46,742 nt of DNA from Bacteroidota bacterium (GTDB taxonomy: Bacteria > Bacteroidota > Bacteroidia > Chitinophagales > Chitinophagaceae), in contig JAKPSI010000040.1 in assembly GCA_029555415.1 (NCBI GenBank), positions 1 to 46,742 of the forward strand, given 5' to 3'. A program made the position numbers and the translations under genes. The notes under the pieces are model-generated. The model was not told the DNA's origin. It saw only the letters and a program-made list of their open reading frames with translations, and ran no database searches. Shown one piece after another: positions 43,846-46,742 of this stretch. Numbering within the stretch: position 1 is the first letter of the stretch; each line of letters begins with the position of its first letter.

Positions 43846-44487
43846 ATGAAAGAGATCTCTGTCTGTATTGTAGATGATAACCGGGAACTCCGCAACGCGC
43901 TGGAAGAGATCATCAGCATGTCTGAAGGCTATAAATGTGTGGGTACCATCGGCACCCCGGAAGAAGCCATTCTGCAGATACCGATCCTTCGTCCGGATGT
44001 TGTGCTCATGGATATCAATCTTGGCGCGGAAGCCAGCGGGATCGATTGTGTACGGGTACTCAAACCCCGCATCACCGGAACCAATTTCATGATGTGTACC
44101 GTATATGAAGAGAATGAAAAGATCTTCGAAGCACTCAGTGCAGGTGCAAGTGGTTATATCCTGAAAAAGACGGATCCGCCCCGCATGCTGGAAGCGATCC
44201 GTGAATTATATGAAGGTGGGGCACCCATGAGCAGCCAGATCGCCCGTAAGGTGGTCGCCGCCTTTCAGCAAAAAGCCCCGGTGGCACAAGAGTCCAGTGA
44301 ACTGGATGATCTTTCCGCCCGGGAAAAAGAGATCCTCGAATTCCTTTCTAAAGGACTTATGTATAAGGAGATAGCGGCTGAACTCTACCTCAGCCCGGAA
44401 ACCGTAAGAAAACACGTCTATCACATTTACGAAAAGCTCCATGTGAACAACCGCGTGGCTGCGGTCAACAAGTTCTACCGTCGTTAA
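43846..44487 (+). CDS. NarL/FixJ-type response regulator
   Basis: The 213-residue regulator has a receiver domain (acidic pair Asp10/Asp11 in CIVDDN, phospho-acceptor Asp56 in VVLMDINLG, Lys in GYILKKTDP). A LuxR-type helix-turn-helix follows (LSAREKEILEFLSKGLMYKE, LSPETVRKHVYHIYEKLHV). The ATG at 43846 was chosen because one at 43831 lies inside the inferred -7 box; this would make the transcript nearly leaderless. No histidine kinase is nearby, so it is an orphan in this window. Similar inverted repeats on both sides suggest it controls itself and the downstream transcript. Confidence 0.93.
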   Translation: MKEISVCIVDDNRELRNALEEIISMSEGYKCVGTIGTPEEAILQIPILRPDVVLMDINLGAEASGIDCVRVLKPRITGTNFMMCTVYEENEKIFEALSAGASGYILKKTDPPRMLEAIRELYEGGAPMSSQIARKVVAAFQQKAPVAQESSELDDLSAREKEILEFLSKGLMYKEIAAELYLSPETVRKHVYHIYEKLHVNNRVAAVNKFYRR

Positions 44488-44528
44488 CACATTGAGAAAG
44501 ATGCCCTTTTCTGAGGGTTTACCCGAAA

Positions 44529-44577
44529 AATACCACTTTCGTGGTATTGTCCGGCATGCCCCATCGGTCTAAATTTG
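44529..44577 (+). promoter_or_regulatory. Inverted repeat overlapping a strong promoter with no ORF downstream
   Basis: AATACCACTTTCGTGGTATT (44529-44548) is a perfect 8-bp inverted repeat. Its right arm merges with TTG (44547-44549), followed after exactly 20 bases by TAAATTTG (44570-44577), a perfect -7 box. The GTGGTATTG right arm is identical to that before the response regulator gene. Confidence 0.6.
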
Positions 44578-44583
44578 GTTAAG

Positions 44584-44706
44584 AATTAAGAATCAAGTCA
44601 CTCTTTATACCCTACCATTTTCCATTTAACCTTATCCAAGTTTTTTTCAAATCGAAGGGCCTTGATCAAAAAAATAAACCCGGGACATTCCCGGGTTTAT
44701 TTTTTT
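44584..44706 (+). ncRNA. Candidate small RNA of about 120 nt
   Basis: A full promoter (ending 44577) and a strong terminator (44668-44706) bracket about 120 bases with no ATG on this strand. The 5' part contains AAGAATT AAGAATC (7-base period), and CAAG/CTTG can pair in the middle. No known RNA family was recognised. It could instead be a 3' region of the regulator transcript or a relic of a lost gene. Confidence 0.35.
44668..44706. terminator. Strong bidirectional terminator
   Basis: An 18-bp perfect stem (core AAACCCGGGA/TCCCGGGTTT, loop CAT) has A- and T-tracts on either side. It can end the response-regulator or small-RNA transcript on the plus strand and the M1 peptidase transcript on the minus strand, whose stop is at 44721. 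Confidence 0.92.
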
Positions 44707-44720
44707 GGTGTATGTGCTCA

Positions 44721-46559
44721 TTACCATTTCAGTTCCAGCCGGTTATTTTTCCGGTCCACATCCGCCATCCGCTGGCTGGGATCGATCTCGATCACGGAGA
44801 ATTCAGTCAGCTTTCTTCCTGTACCTACAACATAAGTGCTGCTGGTCCATTTCCAGGCCGGATAGACTTTGCGGAGGGTCCCCGGATTTTCATCCGGCTT
44901 TTGTCCGTACATCAGATTCAATGGGATATAATGCATCTCTTTTGAACCATCACGGAAGGTGATCTGCAGATCGACAGGCATCGGCATCAAACCGATACGG
45001 CCGATGCGCACCTTTGTTTGTCCGCCCTCTTCCCATAAACTATCAATGCTGTAATCGATCGTTTTGGTGGAATTGATCCAGTATTCCTTGTACCAGTCCA
45101 GCTTCATATCACTCACCTTTTCTGCGATCCGCATGAAATCCGAAGCGTTCGGATGTTTGAAGCGCCAGGCTTTATAGTATTCCAGTAATATCTTATCACG
45201 CACCGGAGCGCCGGTGATATAGCCCAGTTGTTCCATGAATACCTCTCCCTTTGAATACACTGCTGCTCCATAAGCCGCATTGGTATTATAATGATCGGCA
45301 TGCGTGGTCAGGGGCTCTTCCCTTCCGCTTTTGGCGAGTGAAAAATAGGATTGGTATCCTCCTCTGTATGCAAAGCTGCTGTCACTATCCAGGAATGCCT
45401 GGATCCGGTCTTCCGCATATTGCGTGAAACCTTCATCCATCCAGGGATACAGCGATTCATTGGTGCCCAGCATTCCGTAATACCAGTTGTGCATCCATTC
45501 ATGCAGGGCCGCACCGGGACCGATCAGCAATGTAGCCATAGGATATTCCATACCACCATCACCGCCATGCACGAATGAAAATTGTTTGTACGGATACGCA
45601 CCGAATGTTTTTTCAATGAAAGGCAATGCTTTCTGTGCCATATCCAGTAATCCTTCCCATTGTGCAGCTGTAGCATTGGTGGGTTTGTACAACACATGCA
45701 TCGTCAAACTGTCCTTCATTTTGCGGGATACATGGATGAATCCCGGATCCGCCGCCCACATGAAATCATGCACATTGGGCGCAATGAATTTCCAGGTCAG
45801 TTTATCACCGGCCGGACGGTTCACTTTCGCGCCGGGCGCTTCATAACCATATCCGATCTGATTCGCATTTTGCAGATAGCCCGTTCCGCCCAGTATATAA
45901 GTTTTATCGATCGTGATGTTCACCTGAAAATCACCCCATACCCCATAAAATTCACGTGCTACATAAGGCGTAGGATGCCATCCTTCATAATCATACTCAC
46001 AGATCTTGGGATACCACTGACTCATGGAGTAACGCACTTTTGTGGTGGGGTTATCCCTTCCGCTCCGGCGGATCTGTAATGGCACCTGCGCTTCAAATTC
46101 CATATCAAAGGTCACTTTGGAACGGGGCGCGATCGGTTTATCCAGTTTCACTTCAAGGATGGTTTCATCCATGTTGAAATTCTGCGGACGGCCGTTCATT
46201 TTCAGGGAAAGGATCTTCTGGTATCCGATCTCTTCCGGTTTCAGATGTGCGATGCGGTCTTTCACACGCTGATCCCAGTCCTGGCCGCGCCCCACCTGCA
46301 GCCCGCCCTGTCTGCGGCTGCGGGTATCCATCATGCTGTTGGGCTGAAATGCATTGAAGTAAAGATGATAGAATACACGGGTCAGTGTATCCGGAGAATT
46401 GTTGGTGTATTCCAGCGACTGCTTACCGGTGAAACGATTCGTGGAAACGTTCATATCGATATCCATCACATATTTCACACGTTGCTGCCAGCGGTCGGGC
46501 TGAGCGGCAAGGGAGATGCTGCCCAGCAGGCAGATCATGATCCAGACTTGTCTTTTCAT
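44721..46559 (-). CDS. M1-family metallopeptidase
   Basis: The 612-residue protein has a signal peptide (ending near SLAAQ), an N-terminal beta domain and a gluzincin catalytic domain. GGMEYP (335-340) is in the position of the substrate-binding GAMEN motif, zinc site HEWMH is at 353-357, and the third ligand Glu376 is in WMDEGFTQY. A C-terminal beta domain of about 100 residues follows. It is probably a periplasmic or surface aminopeptidase, though the changed GAMEN motif leaves specificity open. It stands alone between terminators and rsmI. Confidence 0.92.
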   Translation of the reverse strand: MKRQVWIMICLLGSISLAAQPDRWQQRVKYVMDIDMNVSTNRFTGKQSLEYTNNSPDTLTRVFYHLYFNAFQPNSMMDTRSRRQGGLQVGRGQDWDQRVKDRIAHLKPEEIGYQKILSLKMNGRPQNFNMDETILEVKLDKPIAPRSKVTFDMEFEAQVPLQIRRSGRDNPTTKVRYSMSQWYPKICEYDYEGWHPTPYVAREFYGVWGDFQVNITIDKTYILGGTGYLQNANQIGYGYEAPGAKVNRPAGDKLTWKFIAPNVHDFMWAADPGFIHVSRKMKDSLTMHVLYKPTNATAAQWEGLLDMAQKALPFIEKTFGAYPYKQFSFVHGGDGGMEYPMATLLIGPGAALHEWMHNWYYGMLGTNESLYPWMDEGFTQYAEDRIQAFLDSDSSFAYRGGYQSYFSLAKSGREEPLTTHADHYNTNAAYGAAVYSKGEVFMEQLGYITGAPVRDKILLEYYKAWRFKHPNASDFMRIAEKVSDMKLDWYKEYWINSTKTIDYSIDSLWEEGGQTKVRIGRIGLMPMPVDLQITFRDGSKEMHYIPLNLMYGQKPDENPGTLRKVYPAWKWTSSTYVVGTGRKLTEFSVIEIDPSQRMADVDRKNNRLELKW

Positions 46560-46640
46560 TCGTCTTTATTTTTTGAAATATAAATTTCGGGAATAGTTGG
46601 GCTGAAAAATGTGAAAGCAACGCAAAGAGTGATCACAGGA

Positions 46641-46742
46641 TCATTCCTCCTTTCCGGCCACTACCACAACGATCTCACCTTTCACGCCTTTTTCTTTGAA
46701 ATAGGCGGCCACTTCCTGCAGGGTGCCTCTTTTATTTTCTTC
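46641..46742 (-). CDS. rsmI: RsmI, 16S rRNA 2'-O-ribose C1402 methyltransferase (3' end only)
   Basis: The last 33 codons of a minus-strand frame run off the window edge. They read RGTLQEVAAYF and GEIVVVVAGKEE, the conserved C-terminal ending of RsmI (RGT...A..F...GE.V.V..G). The rest of the protein lies beyond the window, so no catalytic region can be checked. Confidence 0.75.
   Translation of the reverse strand, partial: EENKRGTLQEVAAYFKEKGVKGEIVVVVAGKEE

Overview
The window reads as a chromosomal segment of a Bacteroidota species, most likely Chitinophagaceae or a relative. The grounds are a SusC/SusD pair, a type IX secretion (T9SS) C-terminal sorting domain, promoters of the Bacteroidota form TTG-N19/20-TAnnTTTG, weak or absent Shine-Dalgarno sequences, and intergenic palindromes and short-period repeats of kinds common in that phylum. 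No taxonomic search was possible, so the family-level placement is inference.

Layout. (1) 1-5214: the 3' part of a very large secreted beta-helix protein carrying eleven PKD-like repeats and a T9SS sorting domain. (2) 5233-5561: terminators, a tRNA-Ala(GGC) gene and a damaged second copy of it, both on the minus strand. (3) 5597-36891: a pectin utilisation locus of about 31 kb. A divergent LacI-type regulator is followed by SusC, SusD, a PL1 pectate lyase, a CE12 acetylesterase, a CE8 pectinesterase, a FucP-type transporter, a 6-deoxyhexose oxidation cassette (mutarotase, two SDRs, FAH-family hydrolase, lactonase), GH43, GH28, a GH105 fusion, a second divergent CE8, then UxaB, UxaA, UxaC, KduD, KduI, KdgK, a YhcH-family protein, KDPG aldolase and an ExuT-like transporter. 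(4) 37010-46742: mostly housekeeping genes: a small lipoprotein, a mitochondrial-like citrate synthase, an LptF/LptG permease, Tgt, a GT2 glycosyltransferase, RsmG, an orphan NarL-type response regulator, an M1 peptidase and the 3' end of rsmI.

How it works together. Secreted esterases remove methyl and acetyl groups from pectin. PL1 and GH28 cut homogalacturonan, and SusC/D import the oligomers. GH105 splits unsaturated galacturonyl-rhamnose units, and GH43 trims side chains. Galacturonate is converted by UxaC, UxaB and UxaA to 2-keto-3-deoxygluconate (KDG). Unsaturated uronate reaches KDG through KduI and KduD. KdgK and KDPG aldolase then give pyruvate and glyceraldehyde-3-phosphate. Released L-rhamnose or L-fucose probably goes through the non-phosphorylative oxidation cassette to pyruvate and lactate, but the sugar-acid dehydratase of that route is not in the window.

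Regulation. Two nearly identical 18-bp palindromes lie 66 bp upstream (start to start) of identical -7 boxes, one before susC and one before the GH28 gene. They are probable operators of the adjacent LacI-type protein. Separately, the orphan response regulator gene is bracketed by two related inverted repeats, each overlapping the -33 element of a promoter. The downstream promoter drives a stretch without any ORF that ends in a strong terminator, a candidate small RNA. Several intergenic gaps hold degenerate tandem arrays with a strict 7-nt period but different unit sequences.
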